Below are positions 51,699 through 60,493 of a DNA stretch of 64,000 bases, piece by piece (positions within the stretch are counted from its first letter, which is position 1; the number at the start of each line of letters is the position of its first letter). The notes under the pieces are model-generated. The model did no database searches and was not told where the DNA came from. It saw nothing but the letters and a program-made list of their open reading frames with translations. The DNA is from Burkholderiaceae bacterium (GTDB lineage Bacteria > Pseudomonadota > Gammaproteobacteria > Burkholderiales > Burkholderiaceae_C). A program made the translations under genes and the position numbers. The stretch is from positions 1 to 64,000 of the forward strand of contig JAMLIT010000007.1 in the NCBI GenBank assembly GCA_023954035.1, written 5' to 3'.

Positions 51699-51707
51699 TT
51701 GTCCACA
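51699..51707 (+). promoter_or_regulatory. Candidate DnaA box upstream of dnaB
   Basis: TTGTCCACA differs from the DnaA box TTATCCACA at one position. It lies 74 bp upstream of the dnaB ATG in the 139-bp gap after the deaminase gene. A GCACA-GGCT-TGTGC inverted repeat follows a few bases downstream. Confidence 0.4.
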
Positions 51708-51780
51708 GGCTGCGCACAGGCTTGTGCGGTGACGCCAGGCCCAGCGCCCGCTACCATCCGACGCTTGCCCAGGGAGCCCT

Positions 51781-53190
51781 ATGTCCGAATTCATGATGCC
51801 GGTTGACGAGGAATTCGCGCCGTACGACCACCAACTTGCGCAGTTGCGCGTGCCGCCGCACTCGACCGAGGCGGAATCGAGCGTGCTCGGCGGCCTGCTG
51901 CTCGACAACCAGGCCTGGGACCGCGTCGGCGACCTGCTGATCGAGAGCGATTTCTACCGCTTCGAGCACCGCCTGATCTACGCCGGCATTGCCAAATTGG
52001 TCAACGCCAGCAAGCCGGCCGACGTGATCACGGTGTACGAGCACCTGCAAAGCATTGGCAAGTCCGAGGAAGTCGGGGGCCTGGCCTACCTGAACGCGCT
52101 GGCGCAGTACGTGCCCAGCGCCAGCAACATCCGCCGCTACGCCGAAATCGTGCGCGAGCGCGCCATTTTGAGGAAGCTCGTCACCGCCAGCGATGAAATC
52201 GCCACGGCCGCCTTCAACACCCAGGGCCGGCCGGTCGACAAAATCCTGGACGAAGCCGAGCAGAAGATCTTCAACATCGGCGAAGAAGGCTCGCGCATGA
52301 AGCAGGGCTTTCAGGGCATGGACACCCTGGTGGTCAACCTGCTCGACCGCGTGCAGGAGATGGCGGACAACCCGAACGACATTACCGGCGTTCCCACCGG
52401 CTTCATCGACCTCGATCGCATGACATCCGGCCTGCAGGCGGGCGACATGGTGGTGCTGGCGGCGCGTCCCTCCATGGGCAAGACGGCGCTGGCCATCAAC
52501 ATTGCAGAGCATGTGGCGCTGAACGAAGGCCTTCCGGTGGCCGTGTTCTCCATGGAAATGGGTGCCGCGCAATTGGCGGTGCGCATCGTCGGCTCCATCG
52601 GCCGCATCGACCAGGGCCATCTGCGCACCGGCAAGCTGACCGACGACGAATGGCCGCGCCTGACAGAAGCCATTGAAAAGCTGCGCAACGTGTCCCTGCA
52701 CATCGACGAAACCGCGGGCCTGACGCCCAGCGAGCTGCGTGCCAACGCGCGGCGGCTGGCGCGCCAGTGCGGCAAGCTGGGCATGATCGTCGTCGACTAC
52801 CTGCAGCTCATGAGCGGTTCCAGCAACTCGCAGGGCGAGAACCGCGCCACCGAGCTGGGCGAGATCTCGCGCGGGCTCAAGATGCTGGCCAAGGAACTGC
52901 AGTGCCCGGTGATTGCGCTCTCGCAGCTCAACCGCAGCGTGGAAACGCGCAACGACAAGCGCCCCATGATGAGCGACCTGCGCGAGTCCGGCGCCATCGA
53001 GCAGGACGCCGACATCATCATGTTCATCTACCGCGACGACTACTACAACAAGGAGAGCAAGGAGCCCAACGTTGCCGAGATCATCATTGGCAAGCAGCGC
53101 AATGGCCCCACCGGCACGGTCAAACTGTTCTTCCAGAAGTCGCAGACGCGCTTCGAGAGTCTGGCCATGGGGTCGAGCGACGATTTTTGA
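51781..53190 (+). CDS. dnaB: Replicative DNA helicase DnaB
   Basis: 469 residues, usual length. N-terminal DnaB domain with LRVPPHSTEAESSVLGGLLL; linker helix; RecA-like helicase domain with DLDRMTSGLQAGDMVVLAARPSMGKTALA (Walker A near 235), VFSMEMGAAQLAVRI, LGMIVVDYLQLMSG (Walker B) and SDLRESGAIEQDADIIMFIYRDDYY (arginine-finger region). It unwinds DNA at the replication fork. The ATG at 51781 has GGGAG 5 bases upstream. rplI, a common neighbour of dnaB, is not adjacent here. Two repeat elements follow the stop. Confidence 0.97.
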   Translation: MSEFMMPVDEEFAPYDHQLAQLRVPPHSTEAESSVLGGLLLDNQAWDRVGDLLIESDFYRFEHRLIYAGIAKLVNASKPADVITVYEHLQSIGKSEEVGGLAYLNALAQYVPSASNIRRYAEIVRERAILRKLVTASDEIATAAFNTQGRPVDKILDEAEQKIFNIGEEGSRMKQGFQGMDTLVVNLLDRVQEMADNPNDITGVPTGFIDLDRMTSGLQAGDMVVLAARPSMGKTALAINIAEHVALNEGLPVAVFSMEMGAAQLAVRIVGSIGRIDQGHLRTGKLTDDEWPRLTEAIEKLRNVSLHIDETAGLTPSELRANARRLARQCGKLGMIVVDYLQLMSGSSNSQGENRATELGEISRGLKMLAKELQCPVIALSQLNRSVETRNDKRPMMSDLRESGAIEQDADIIMFIYRDDYYNKESKEPNVAEIIIGKQRNGPTGTVKLFFQKSQTRFESLAMGSSDDF

Positions 53191-53245
53191 TAAAAAAGGC
53201 TGCTAGCGCTTATTGGATAAAGGCGAAAAGCTATGTATTTCGTAG
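53185..53245 (+). repeat. Interspersed palindromic repeat, copy J1, after dnaB
   Basis: TTTTTGATAAAAAAGGCTGC, TAGCGCTTATTGGATAAAGG and CGAAAAGCTATG. The right arm is imperfect (ATAAAGGCG). The dnaB stop TGA is at its left edge. Confidence 0.8.
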
Positions 53246-53261
53246 CAAACGACGCCTTGCT

Positions 53262-53325
53262 CACTATCAAAAAAAGAGCTGGTAGCGCATGCAGAACAAG
53301 CGCTGACAGCTCTTTTGGCTTGAAA
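53262..53325 (-). repeat. Interspersed palindromic repeat, copy J2, between dnaB and phoH
   Basis: CTATCAAAAAAAGAGCTGGT, AGCGCATGCAGAACAAGCGC and TGACAGCTCTTTTGGCTTGA. A second copy, 16 bp after J1. Together the two fill the 145 bp between dnaB and the convergent PIN-PhoH gene. Confidence 0.8.
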
Positions 53326-53335
53326 TTGACGAGCG

Positions 53336-55057
53336 CTACAGCACTTCGCTCGCAAAATCCGCCAGGCGCGAACGCTCGCCGCGCGCCAAGGTGATGTGGC
53401 CGCTGTGCGGCCAGCCCTTGAAGCGGTCCACGGCAAAGGTCAGGCCGGACGACCCTTCGGTGAGATAGGGTGTATCGATTTGCGCCAGGTTGCCCATGCA
53501 GATGATCTTGGTGCCGGGCCCGGCGCGGGTAATCAAGGTCTTCATCTGCTTGGGCGTCAGGTTCTGCGCCTCGTCGATGATGACGAACTTGTTCATGAAG
53601 GTGCGCCCGCGCATGAAGTTCATGCTCTTGATCTTGATGCGGCTTCGAATCAAATCGTTGGTGGCGGCGCGCCCCCATTCGCCGGCGTTGCCGCCGTCGC
53701 CCTTGGCCAAAAATTCGAGGTTGTCGTCCAGCGCGCCCATCCAGGGGCCCATCTTTTCTTCTTCGGTGCCGGGCAGGAAGCCGATGTCCTCGCCCACGCT
53801 TACCGTGGCGCGGGTCATGATGATCTCGGTGTAGCGGCGGTCGTCGAGCACCTGCGTGAGGCCCGTGGCCAGGGCCATCAGCGTCTTGCCGGTGCCGGCC
53901 GTACCCGCCAGGGTCACGAAATCGATGTCCGGGTCCATCAACAGGTTGACCGCAAAATTCTGCTCGCGGTTGCGCGTGGTCACGCCCCAGACGGCATTCT
54001 TGGCGTGGCCGTAGTCCTTGAGGGTTTTCAGTACGGCCGTCTTGTCGCGGATTTCGCTCACGCGGGCGAACAGGCTGGGCTCGCCGGGCGCCTCAAAGTA
54101 GACGAACTGGTTGATCATCAGCTGCGGCACGATGGGGCCGCTGATGCGGTAGAACGTGTGCGCGCCGCTCTGCCAGCTCTCGACCGACTTGCCGTTGCGG
54201 TTCCAGAAATCGCCGGGCAACTGAAGTACGCCGGAATACAGCAGGTCGCCGTCTTCGAGCGCCTTGTCGTTCTGGTAGTCCTCCGCGGGCAAGCCCAGGG
54301 CGCGCGCCTTGACGCGCATGTTGATGTCCTTGGACACCAAAATCACCTGGCGCCCGGGCTGCTGCTTGCGCAGGCCTTCGACCACGCCCAGGATCTGGTT
54401 GTCCGCCTTGCCGGGCGGCAGGCTGGTGGGCAGTTCGAAGTCGAGCCCCGAGGTCTGGAAGAACAGGCAGCCGCCCGCGGCGCGCTGGCCGGTTGAATCC
54501 AGGGGAATGCCCAGTGCAATGTCGGCGCCCGGCGTGGCCACCAGCGCGTCGAGCGAACGGCTGACCTGGCGGCCGTTGCGCGCCACCTCGGTCATGCCTT
54601 TCTTGTGGCCGTCAAGCTCTTCAAGCACGATCATCGGCAGATAGATGTCGTGCTCTTCGAAACGAAACAGGCTGGTGGGGTCGTGCAGCAATACGTTGGT
54701 GTCGAGCACGAACAATTTCTTGGGGCCCACGCCGCGCTTCTTGCGTTCCCGTGCCGGACGCACGGCAGTGGCAGCCTCGGCTGCCGGCTCTGGGGCGGAC
54801 GCAGCGTGCTCTGTTCGGGCCTGGGACGGGGCGTCCGGCATGGGGCTCTGGGCGGGTGCCGGCGCAGGACGGCGCGCGCGCGCTCCGGTGGGCGCCGACG
54901 GCGCAGGCGCGCTCAGCGGCGCGCTAGGGGGCGGCTCATGAGCGGCTGCGGGTTCTGCCATCTGGCCGGCGCGTCGGCGGCGCGGCGCCGCCTGTTGGTC
55001 AAATACCTCTTGCTGGAGAAGCGCAGCGCGCCGGGTGGGGGCGGGGGGCAGGGGCAT
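53336..55057 (-). CDS. PIN domain - PhoH family ATPase
   Basis: 573 residues. About 108 N-terminal residues are Pro/Ala-rich and probably disordered. A PIN ribonuclease domain (about 112-245) has acidic residues in LFVLDTNVLLHDP, VLEELDGHKKG and VSKDINMRVKA. The PhoH ATPase domain (about 330-573) has Walker A LAGTAGTGKTLMA and Walker B KFVIIDEAQNLTPKQMKTLITR. This PIN-PhoH (PhoH2-like) arrangement suggests an RNA-unwinding ribonuclease. The start ATG at 55057 is preceded by open frame of low plausibility. It is convergent with dnaB; the bcp terminator lies just upstream. Confidence 0.9.
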   Translation of the reverse strand: MPLPPAPTRRAALLQQEVFDQQAAPRRRRAGQMAEPAAAHEPPPSAPLSAPAPSAPTGARARRPAPAPAQSPMPDAPSQARTEHAASAPEPAAEAATAVRPARERKKRGVGPKKLFVLDTNVLLHDPTSLFRFEEHDIYLPMIVLEELDGHKKGMTEVARNGRQVSRSLDALVATPGADIALGIPLDSTGQRAAGGCLFFQTSGLDFELPTSLPPGKADNQILGVVEGLRKQQPGRQVILVSKDINMRVKARALGLPAEDYQNDKALEDGDLLYSGVLQLPGDFWNRNGKSVESWQSGAHTFYRISGPIVPQLMINQFVYFEAPGEPSLFARVSEIRDKTAVLKTLKDYGHAKNAVWGVTTRNREQNFAVNLLMDPDIDFVTLAGTAGTGKTLMALATGLTQVLDDRRYTEIIMTRATVSVGEDIGFLPGTEEEKMGPWMGALDDNLEFLAKGDGGNAGEWGRAATNDLIRSRIKIKSMNFMRGRTFMNKFVIIDEAQNLTPKQMKTLITRAGPGTKIICMGNLAQIDTPYLTEGSSGLTFAVDRFKGWPHSGHITLARGERSRLADFASEVL

Positions 55058-55082
55058 GGTGCAAAGGCCTCGGGCGAATCGG

Positions 55083-55117
55083 GAAAACAAAAAGCCGCCT
55101 GGAGGCCGAGGCGGCTT
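55083..55117 (-). terminator. Rho-independent terminator after the bcp gene
   Basis: On the minus strand AAGCCGCC / GGCGGCTT (8-bp perfect stem) with a 10-base loop is followed by TTTTGTTTT. It lies 77 bp after the bcp stop and 26 bp before the PIN-PhoH start codon. Confidence 0.85.
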
Positions 55118-55193
55118 GGTGAGCTAGGTGGGCGTTGCGCGGTACAGCGGCATTGTGCCCATTATGCATGGCGCCCGGTCTGCGGCAGGCAGG

Positions 55194-55679
55194 TCAGGCG
55201 GCCTGCTTGAGCGTCTTGAGGGCCTTGACCGCCTTGAGGACTTCGTCCACGTGGCCGGGCACCTTCAGACCGCGCCATTCCTCTGCCAGGGTGCCGTCGG
55301 CGCTGATCAGGAAGGTGCTGCGCTCGATGCCCTTGACCTTTTTGCCGTACATGATTTTGTTTTTGACGACGCCAAACATGTGGCACATCTTTTCTTCGGT
55401 GTCGGCGATCAGCTCAAAAGGCAATTCCAGCTTTTCCTTGAATTCTTCGTGCGACTTCATGTTGTCGCGCGAGACGCCGAACACGGCCGCGCCGGCCTTG
55501 ACGAATTCCTTGTATTTGTCGCGAAACTGCATCGCCTCGGTGGTGCAGCCCGGCGTGTTGTCCTTGGGATAGAAGTACAGCACCATGACCTGTCCGTTGT
55601 GCGAAGTGTTGCTAACTTTCACACCGCCGGTGGCGTTGGCTTCGAATTCAGGGAGGGGTTTATTGACAACGATCGCCAT
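55194..55679 (-). CDS. bcp: Thioredoxin-dependent peroxiredoxin Bcp/PrxQ type
   Basis: 161 residues. Reduces hydrogen peroxide and organic peroxides. The peroxidatic Cys lies in YPKDNTPGCTTEAMQFRD near residue 45. No resolving Cys five residues later (the next residues are TTEAM), so this is a 1-Cys-like or atypical Bcp; another Cys is in EEKMCHMFGVV near 98. Other markers are GVSRDNMKSHEEFKEK, LIADTEEK and ERSTFLISADG. The ATG at 55679 starts MAIVVNKPLPEF. A terminator follows. Confidence 0.93.
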   Translation of the reverse strand: MAIVVNKPLPEFEANATGGVKVSNTSHNGQVMVLYFYPKDNTPGCTTEAMQFRDKYKEFVKAGAAVFGVSRDNMKSHEEFKEKLELPFELIADTEEKMCHMFGVVKNKIMYGKKVKGIERSTFLISADGTLAEEWRGLKVPGHVDEVLKAVKALKTLKQAA

Positions 55680-55820
55680 ATATCTTTAATCTCTCTCGGT
55701 GAGGTCGTTGAAGAACCGGGGAGGGTCTGTTCTTTTTGTCGTATAACCCCGGCAGCAACCCGTGATTTTACTCTGAAACCCTTCTGCCCGACAGTCCCGG
55801 GCGGCTTGGCCCCTGGCAGC

Positions 55821-56204
55821 TCAAGGGCTTGACGGCGCGCCAATGATCAAGGCGAGCACCACATTGCGGCCTTCTCCGGCCAGGATGTTGTAGGTGCGGC
55901 AGGCGGCGAAACTGTCCATGGCCTCCAGGCCGATGCGCCGGGCAAACAGCGGGGCAAGCCACTTGGGGGGAACGAAGCGGGTCCCTGCGCCGGTTCCCAG
56001 CAGCATTACCTCCGCGTCGAACGTCGCAAGCTGAACGAAGTGCTCGGGCGCAAGATCCTCGAAGCGGCCCACGGGCCAGGCCTCACGCAGGCCGCTCGCG
56101 CCCAGGATGACGCTGGATGTGATCCTCTCGTTCCCGACCGACACCCAGCCTGGCCCGTAGCCGGAGATGCTCTGTGCGTCAATGCGATCGGGGGAAAATT
56201 TCAT
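55821..56204 (-). CDS. Mth938-like (DUF498/NDUFAF3-type) domain protein
   Basis: 127 residues. A compact single-domain protein starting MKFSPDRIDAQSISGYGPGW, followed by ITSSVILGASGLREAWPVGRFEDL, EVMLLGTGAGTRFVPPKW and MDSFAACRTYNILAGEGRNVVLALI. These blocks match the Mth938-like fold, whose human member NDUFAF3 assists complex I assembly; bacterial function is not established. The ATG at 56204 is chosen because the fold begins there. It is divergent from the alaA-type gene (125 bp apart). Confidence 0.88.
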   Translation of the reverse strand: MKFSPDRIDAQSISGYGPGWVSVGNERITSSVILGASGLREAWPVGRFEDLAPEHFVQLATFDAEVMLLGTGAGTRFVPPKWLAPLFARRIGLEAMDSFAACRTYNILAGEGRNVVLALIIGAPSSP

Positions 56205-56329
56205 GCGTGGGCGTCTTTGGATGGTGCGCACCAGGCGGCGGCGCGGCGCGGGAACTGTGGTCAAATTATAGGTTTCGCCGCCTGCCAGCTGGCCCAGAGC
56301 CAGTCCAAAGACCTTCGCTTCGCCCGCGC

Positions 56330-57559
56330 ATGAAAACCATCCACAAATCCGCCAAGCTTGCCAACGTCTGCTACGACATCCGGGGCCCCATCATGGACGC
56401 GGCGCGGCAGATGGAGGAGGAGGGCCACAAGATCATCAAGCTCAACATCGGCAACCTGGCGGTGTTCGGTTTTGATTCGCCTGAGGAAATCCAGCAGGAC
56501 ATGATCCGAAACCTCCCCAATTCGGCAGGCTACTCGGACAGCAAGGGCATTTTCGCCGCGCGCAAGGCGGTGATGCATGAGACGCAGCTGCAAGGCATTG
56601 TCGGCGTCACGCTCGACGATATTTACCTGGGCAATGGCGCGAGCGAGCTGATCGTGATGGCGACCAACGCGCTGCTGGACAACGGCGACGAGCTGCTGCT
56701 GCCCTCGCCCGACTACCCGCTGTGGACGGCGGCGGCCAGCTTGTCAGGCGGCACGCCGGTGCACTATCTGTGCGACGAGGCCAAGGGCTGGATGCCCGAT
56801 CTGGACGACATCCGTTCCAAAGTGACGCCGCGAACCAAGGGCATCGTCGTCATCAACCCCAACAACCCCACGGGTGCGCTGTATTCCGACGCGCTCTTGC
56901 AGGGCATCGTGGACATTGCGCGCGAGCACGGCCTGGTCATCTTTGCCGACGAGGTCTACGACAAGGTGCTGTACGACGGCGTGCGCCACACGCCAATTGC
57001 GCTGCTTTCGGACGACGTGCTCACGCTCACGTTCAACTCGCTCTCCAAAAGCTACCGCTCGTGCGGCTACCGCGCCGGCTGGATGGTGGTGTCGGGCGAC
57101 AAGAAGTCCGCCCGCGACTACATCGAGGGGCTGAACATGCTCTCGAACATGCGGCTGTGCTCCAACGTGCCGGGCCAGTGGGCGATTCAGACGGCGCTGG
57201 GCGGCCACCAGAGCATCAACGAACTGGTGGGCGCGGGCGGGCGCCTGCGCCGCCAGCGCGACCTGGCATACGAGTTGATCACGGCCATTCCCGGCGTCAC
57301 TTGCGTCAAGCCGCAAGCAGCGCTGTACATGTTTCCCCGGCTCGACCCGGCGGTCTACCCGATCCAGAACGACCAGCAGTTCTTCCTCGAATTGCTGCAG
57401 GAAACGCGCGTGATGCTGGTGCAAGGCACGGGTTTCAACTGGCCCGCGCCCGACCATTTCCGCATCGTCTTCCTGCCGCACGAGGACGACCTGCGCGAAG
57501 CCATCGCCCGCGTGGCGCGTTTCCTGGCGTCGGCGCGCAAGCGCTTCGGCACCGATTGA
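56330..57559 (+). CDS. alaA: Alanine aminotransferase AlaA-like (class I/II PLP enzyme)
   Basis: 409 residues. A PLP-dependent aminotransferase transferring an amino group between glutamate and pyruvate. Markers: KLNIGNLAVFGFDSPEEIQQDM, GYSDSKGIFAARKAV, NGASELIVMATNALLDNGDE, VINPNNPTGALYS, FADEVYDKVLYDG and the PLP-lysine motif TFNSLSKSYRSCGYRAGWM. The ATG at 56330 gives the family start MKTIHKSAKLANVCYDIRGP. It heads a group with hom and thrC, an arrangement common in betaproteobacteria, so it may support pyruvate-derived and threonine-family amino acid synthesis. Confidence 0.92.
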   Translation: MKTIHKSAKLANVCYDIRGPIMDAARQMEEEGHKIIKLNIGNLAVFGFDSPEEIQQDMIRNLPNSAGYSDSKGIFAARKAVMHETQLQGIVGVTLDDIYLGNGASELIVMATNALLDNGDELLLPSPDYPLWTAAASLSGGTPVHYLCDEAKGWMPDLDDIRSKVTPRTKGIVVINPNNPTGALYSDALLQGIVDIAREHGLVIFADEVYDKVLYDGVRHTPIALLSDDVLTLTFNSLSKSYRSCGYRAGWMVVSGDKKSARDYIEGLNMLSNMRLCSNVPGQWAIQTALGGHQSINELVGAGGRLRRQRDLAYELITAIPGVTCVKPQAALYMFPRLDPAVYPIQNDQQFFLELLQETRVMLVQGTGFNWPAPDHFRIVFLPHEDDLREAIARVARFLASARKRFGTD

Positions 57560-57564
57560 CTCCT

Positions 57565-57628
57565 GTTTTCATAGCTGGCGGCGCTTATGCAGTAAGCGCT
57601 AGAGGCCAATTTGATTGATATTTTGATT
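57565..57628 (+). repeat. Interspersed palindromic repeat, copy K, between alaA and hom
   Basis: TTTTCATAGCTGGCGGCGCT, TATGCAGTAAGCGCTAGAGG and CCAATTTGATTGATATTTTG. Well conserved. It fills the whole 69-bp gap, and the hom ATG follows immediately. Confidence 0.92.
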
Positions 57629-58987
57629 ATGAAACCCATCCAAGTAGGCCTTCTGGGCATCGGCACCGTCGGCAGCGGCGTGTTCAACGTGCTGGCGCGC
57701 AACCAGGAAGAAATCCAGCGCCGCGCCGGCCGCGGCATTGCCATCACCATGGTGGCCGACCTGGACGTGGAGCGTGCCAAGAGCGCCGTGGGTGAAGGCG
57801 TTCAGGTGGTCAGCGACGCGCGTGCCGTCATCGCCAACCCGGACATCGACATCGTCATCGAGCTCATTGGCGGCTACGGCGTGGCCAAGCAACTGGTGAT
57901 GGAAGCCATTGCCGCTGGCAAGCATGTGGTCACGGCCAACAAAGCGCTGCTTGCGGTGCACGGCAGCGAGATTTTTGCTGCGGCGTCCGCCAAGGGCGTG
58001 ATGGTGGCGTTCGAGGCGGCTGTCGCCGGCGGCATCCCCATCATCAAGGCGCTGCGCGAGGGCCTCACGGCCAACCGCATCCAGTGGATCGCCGGCATCA
58101 TCAACGGCACGACCAACTTCATCCTCTCCGAGATGCGCGACAAGGGCCTGGACTTCGACGCCGTCCTGAAGGACGCGCAGCGCCTGGGCTACGCCGAAGC
58201 CGACCCGACCTTCGACATCGAAGGCGTGGACGCCGCGCACAAGGTCACCATCATGTCGGCGATCGCCTTTGGCATCCCCGTGCAGTTCGACAAGGCCTAC
58301 ATCGAAGGCATCACCCAACTGGCCGCGCAAGACATCAAATACGCTGAGCAGCTGGGCTACCGCATCAAGCTGCTGGGCGTCAGCAAGCGCGTGGACAAGG
58401 GCATTGAGCTGCGCGTGCACCCCAGCCTGGTGCCGGCCAAGCGCCTGATCGCCAACGTCGAGGGCGCCATGAACGCCGTCGTGGTGCACGGCGACGCCGT
58501 TGGCACCACGCTGTACTACGGCAAGGGCGCCGGCAGCGAGCCCACCGCCAGCGCGGTGATTGCCGACCTGGTCGACATCACGCGCCTGCACACCGCCGAT
58601 CCGCACCACCGCGTGCCCCATCTGGCCTTCCAGCCGGGCACGCTGCAGGACGCCATGGGCGATCTGCCCGTGCTTTCCATGGACGAGGTGGTGACCAGCT
58701 ATTACCTGCGCCTGCGCGTGGCCGACCAGGCGGGCGTGCTCGCCAAGGTGACCGGGCTGCTTGCGCAGCACGACATCAGCGTGGACGCGATGCTGCAGCG
58801 CGAAGCCCAGGACGTGGGCGGCGAGGGCACAGGGCCGGACGGCACGCGCGCAATTCCGCAGACCGACCTGATCATCCTTACGCACACCGCGCGCGAGGGC
58901 ACGGTCAACGCCGTGCTGGCCGAGTTGCAGGCCCTGCCCACAGTGCTCGCCCCCATCGTGCGCATCCGCAAGGAAGAGCTGAACTGA
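57629..58987 (+). CDS. hom: Homoserine dehydrogenase
   Basis: 452 residues. Reduces aspartate semialdehyde to homoserine, the branch to threonine and methionine. NAD(P) loop VGLLGIGTVGSGV, catalytic-domain block VVTANKALLAVHGSEIF and FEAAVAGGIPIIKALREGLTANRIQWIAGIINGTTNFILS, AEADPTFDIEGVDAAHKV; a C-terminal ACT domain (about 365-450, YLRLRVADQAGVLAKVTGLLAQHDI) probably mediates threonine inhibition. The ATG at 57629 directly follows a repeat element; no clear Shine-Dalgarno is visible. thrC starts 2 bp after its stop. Confidence 0.96.
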   Translation: MKPIQVGLLGIGTVGSGVFNVLARNQEEIQRRAGRGIAITMVADLDVERAKSAVGEGVQVVSDARAVIANPDIDIVIELIGGYGVAKQLVMEAIAAGKHVVTANKALLAVHGSEIFAAASAKGVMVAFEAAVAGGIPIIKALREGLTANRIQWIAGIINGTTNFILSEMRDKGLDFDAVLKDAQRLGYAEADPTFDIEGVDAAHKVTIMSAIAFGIPVQFDKAYIEGITQLAAQDIKYAEQLGYRIKLLGVSKRVDKGIELRVHPSLVPAKRLIANVEGAMNAVVVHGDAVGTTLYYGKGAGSEPTASAVIADLVDITRLHTADPHHRVPHLAFQPGTLQDAMGDLPVLSMDEVVTSYYLRLRVADQAGVLAKVTGLLAQHDISVDAMLQREAQDVGGEGTGPDGTRAIPQTDLIILTHTAREGTVNAVLAELQALPTVLAPIVRIRKEELN

Positions 58988-58989
58988 CC

Positions 58990-60423
58990 ATGCTGTACCT
59001 GTCCACGCGCGGCCATCCCGAGCGCAAGCACTTCTGCGACATCCTGCTCGAAGGCCTGGCGCCCGACGGCGGCCTGTACCTGCCCGAGCGCTACCCGCAG
59101 ATTGACGACGCAGCGCTCACGCGCCTGCGCAGCGTGCTGCGCGAGCAGGGCTACGCAGAGCTTGCGTTTGAGATTCTCTCGCTCTACATCGACGACATCC
59201 CCGCCAACGACCTGCGTGCGCTGTGCCACAAGACGTACACCGCCGAAATTTTCGGTACGCCTGAAATCGTCCCGCTGCGTCCGCTTGAACCCGGCCTGTG
59301 GCTGCAAGCCCTGTCCAACGGTCCGACGCTGGCCTTCAAGGACATGGCGATGCAACTGCTCGGCAACCTGTTCGAGTACGAACTGGCGCGCCGGGGCGAA
59401 GAATTGAACATCCTCGGCGCCACCAGCGGCGACACCGGCAGCGCCGCCGAATACGCCATGCGCGGCAAGCGGGGCGTGCGCGTCTTCATGACCAGCCCGC
59501 ATGGGCGCATGAGCGCGTTCCAGCAGGCGCAGATGTTCAGCCTGCAGGACGAAAACATCCACAACATCGCCATAGAAGGCGTGTTCGACGACTGCCAGGA
59601 CATCGTCAAGGCCGTGAGCAACGACCTGGCGTTCAAGCGCAGGTACAAGATCGGCACGGTCAACTCGATCAACTGGGCGCGCCTCTTGGCGCAGGTGGTG
59701 TATTACTTTGCCGGCTACCTGCAGGCCACCACGTCGAACGACCAGAAGGTCGGCTTCGCCGTGCCCAGTGGCAACTTCGGCAACGTCTGCGCCGGTCATG
59801 TGGCGCGCAGCATGGGCCTGCCGATAGCCAAGCTGGTCGTGGCGACGAACGAAAACGACGTGCTCGACGAGTTCTTTCGCACCGGCGTCTACCGCGTGCG
59901 CAGCAGCGCCGACACGCACGAAACGTCCAGCCCCTCGATGGACATCAGCAAGGCCAGCAACTTCGAGCGCTTCGTGTTCGACCTGCTGGGCCGCGACGCG
60001 GCCCAGACCCGGGCGCTGTTTGGCGATGCGCTGTCCAAGCAAGGCCAGTTCGACCTGGGCCAGGACCCGCACTTTGCCGATGCCGCCCAGCGCTACGGCT
60101 TTGTCAGCGGCAAGAGCACGCACGCCGACCGCCTGGAAACCATTCGCGATACCTACCGGCGTTTTGGCACCACCATCGATACCCACACCGCCGACGGCGT
60201 CAAGGTGGCGCGCCAGCACCGGGGCACGGGCGATGTGCCGATGATCGTGCTGGAGACAGCCTTGCCCATCAAGTTCGCCGAGACCATCACCGAAGCCCTG
60301 GGCCACCCGCCCGAGCGACCGGCGCGGTTCGACGGGATCGAGGGCTTGCCCAAGCGCGTGCAGGTCCTGCCGGCCGACGCAGAGCGGGTGAAGGCCTTTA
60401 TCGCGCAGCATTGCGATTTGTAG
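58990..60423 (+). CDS. thrC: Threonine synthase
   Basis: 477 residues. PLP enzyme converting O-phosphohomoserine to threonine. The N-terminus MLYLSTRGHPERKHFCDILLEG and length match the long bacterial/yeast-type ThrC. PLP-lysine is in TLAFKDMAMQLLGNLFEY near residue 118; the phosphate-binding loop is ILGATSGDTGSAAEYAMRG. Other markers are SINWARLLAQVVYYFAGY and FAVPSGNFGNVCAGHVA. It starts 2 bp after the hom stop (GAAGAGCTGAACTGACC before the ATG), so the two are co-translated from one transcript. A repeat follows the stop. Confidence 0.96.
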   Translation: MLYLSTRGHPERKHFCDILLEGLAPDGGLYLPERYPQIDDAALTRLRSVLREQGYAELAFEILSLYIDDIPANDLRALCHKTYTAEIFGTPEIVPLRPLEPGLWLQALSNGPTLAFKDMAMQLLGNLFEYELARRGEELNILGATSGDTGSAAEYAMRGKRGVRVFMTSPHGRMSAFQQAQMFSLQDENIHNIAIEGVFDDCQDIVKAVSNDLAFKRRYKIGTVNSINWARLLAQVVYYFAGYLQATTSNDQKVGFAVPSGNFGNVCAGHVARSMGLPIAKLVVATNENDVLDEFFRTGVYRVRSSADTHETSSPSMDISKASNFERFVFDLLGRDAAQTRALFGDALSKQGQFDLGQDPHFADAAQRYGFVSGKSTHADRLETIRDTYRRFGTTIDTHTADGVKVARQHRGTGDVPMIVLETALPIKFAETITEALGHPPERPARFDGIEGLPKRVQVLPADAERVKAFIAQHCDL

Positions 60424-60480
60424 TAAAAACAGCCCCTAGCGCTTGATGGATAAGCGCCTATAGCTATTTAATTGATAGCG
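60424..60480 (-). repeat. Interspersed palindromic repeat, copy L, between thrC and mobB
   Basis: TAAAAACAGCCCCTAGCGCT, TGATGGATAAGCGCCTATAG and CTATTTAATTGATAGC. It occupies most of the 70-bp gap between thrC and mobB. Confidence 0.88.
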
Positions 60481-60493
60481 ATCAGGAGTTTGC

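Noticed and set aside
60421-60493. A possible molybdenum-cofactor riboswitch upstream of mobB-moeA.
   Set aside because: The 70-bp gap is accounted for by repeat copy L and the Shine-Dalgarno; there is no room for the riboswitch fold.
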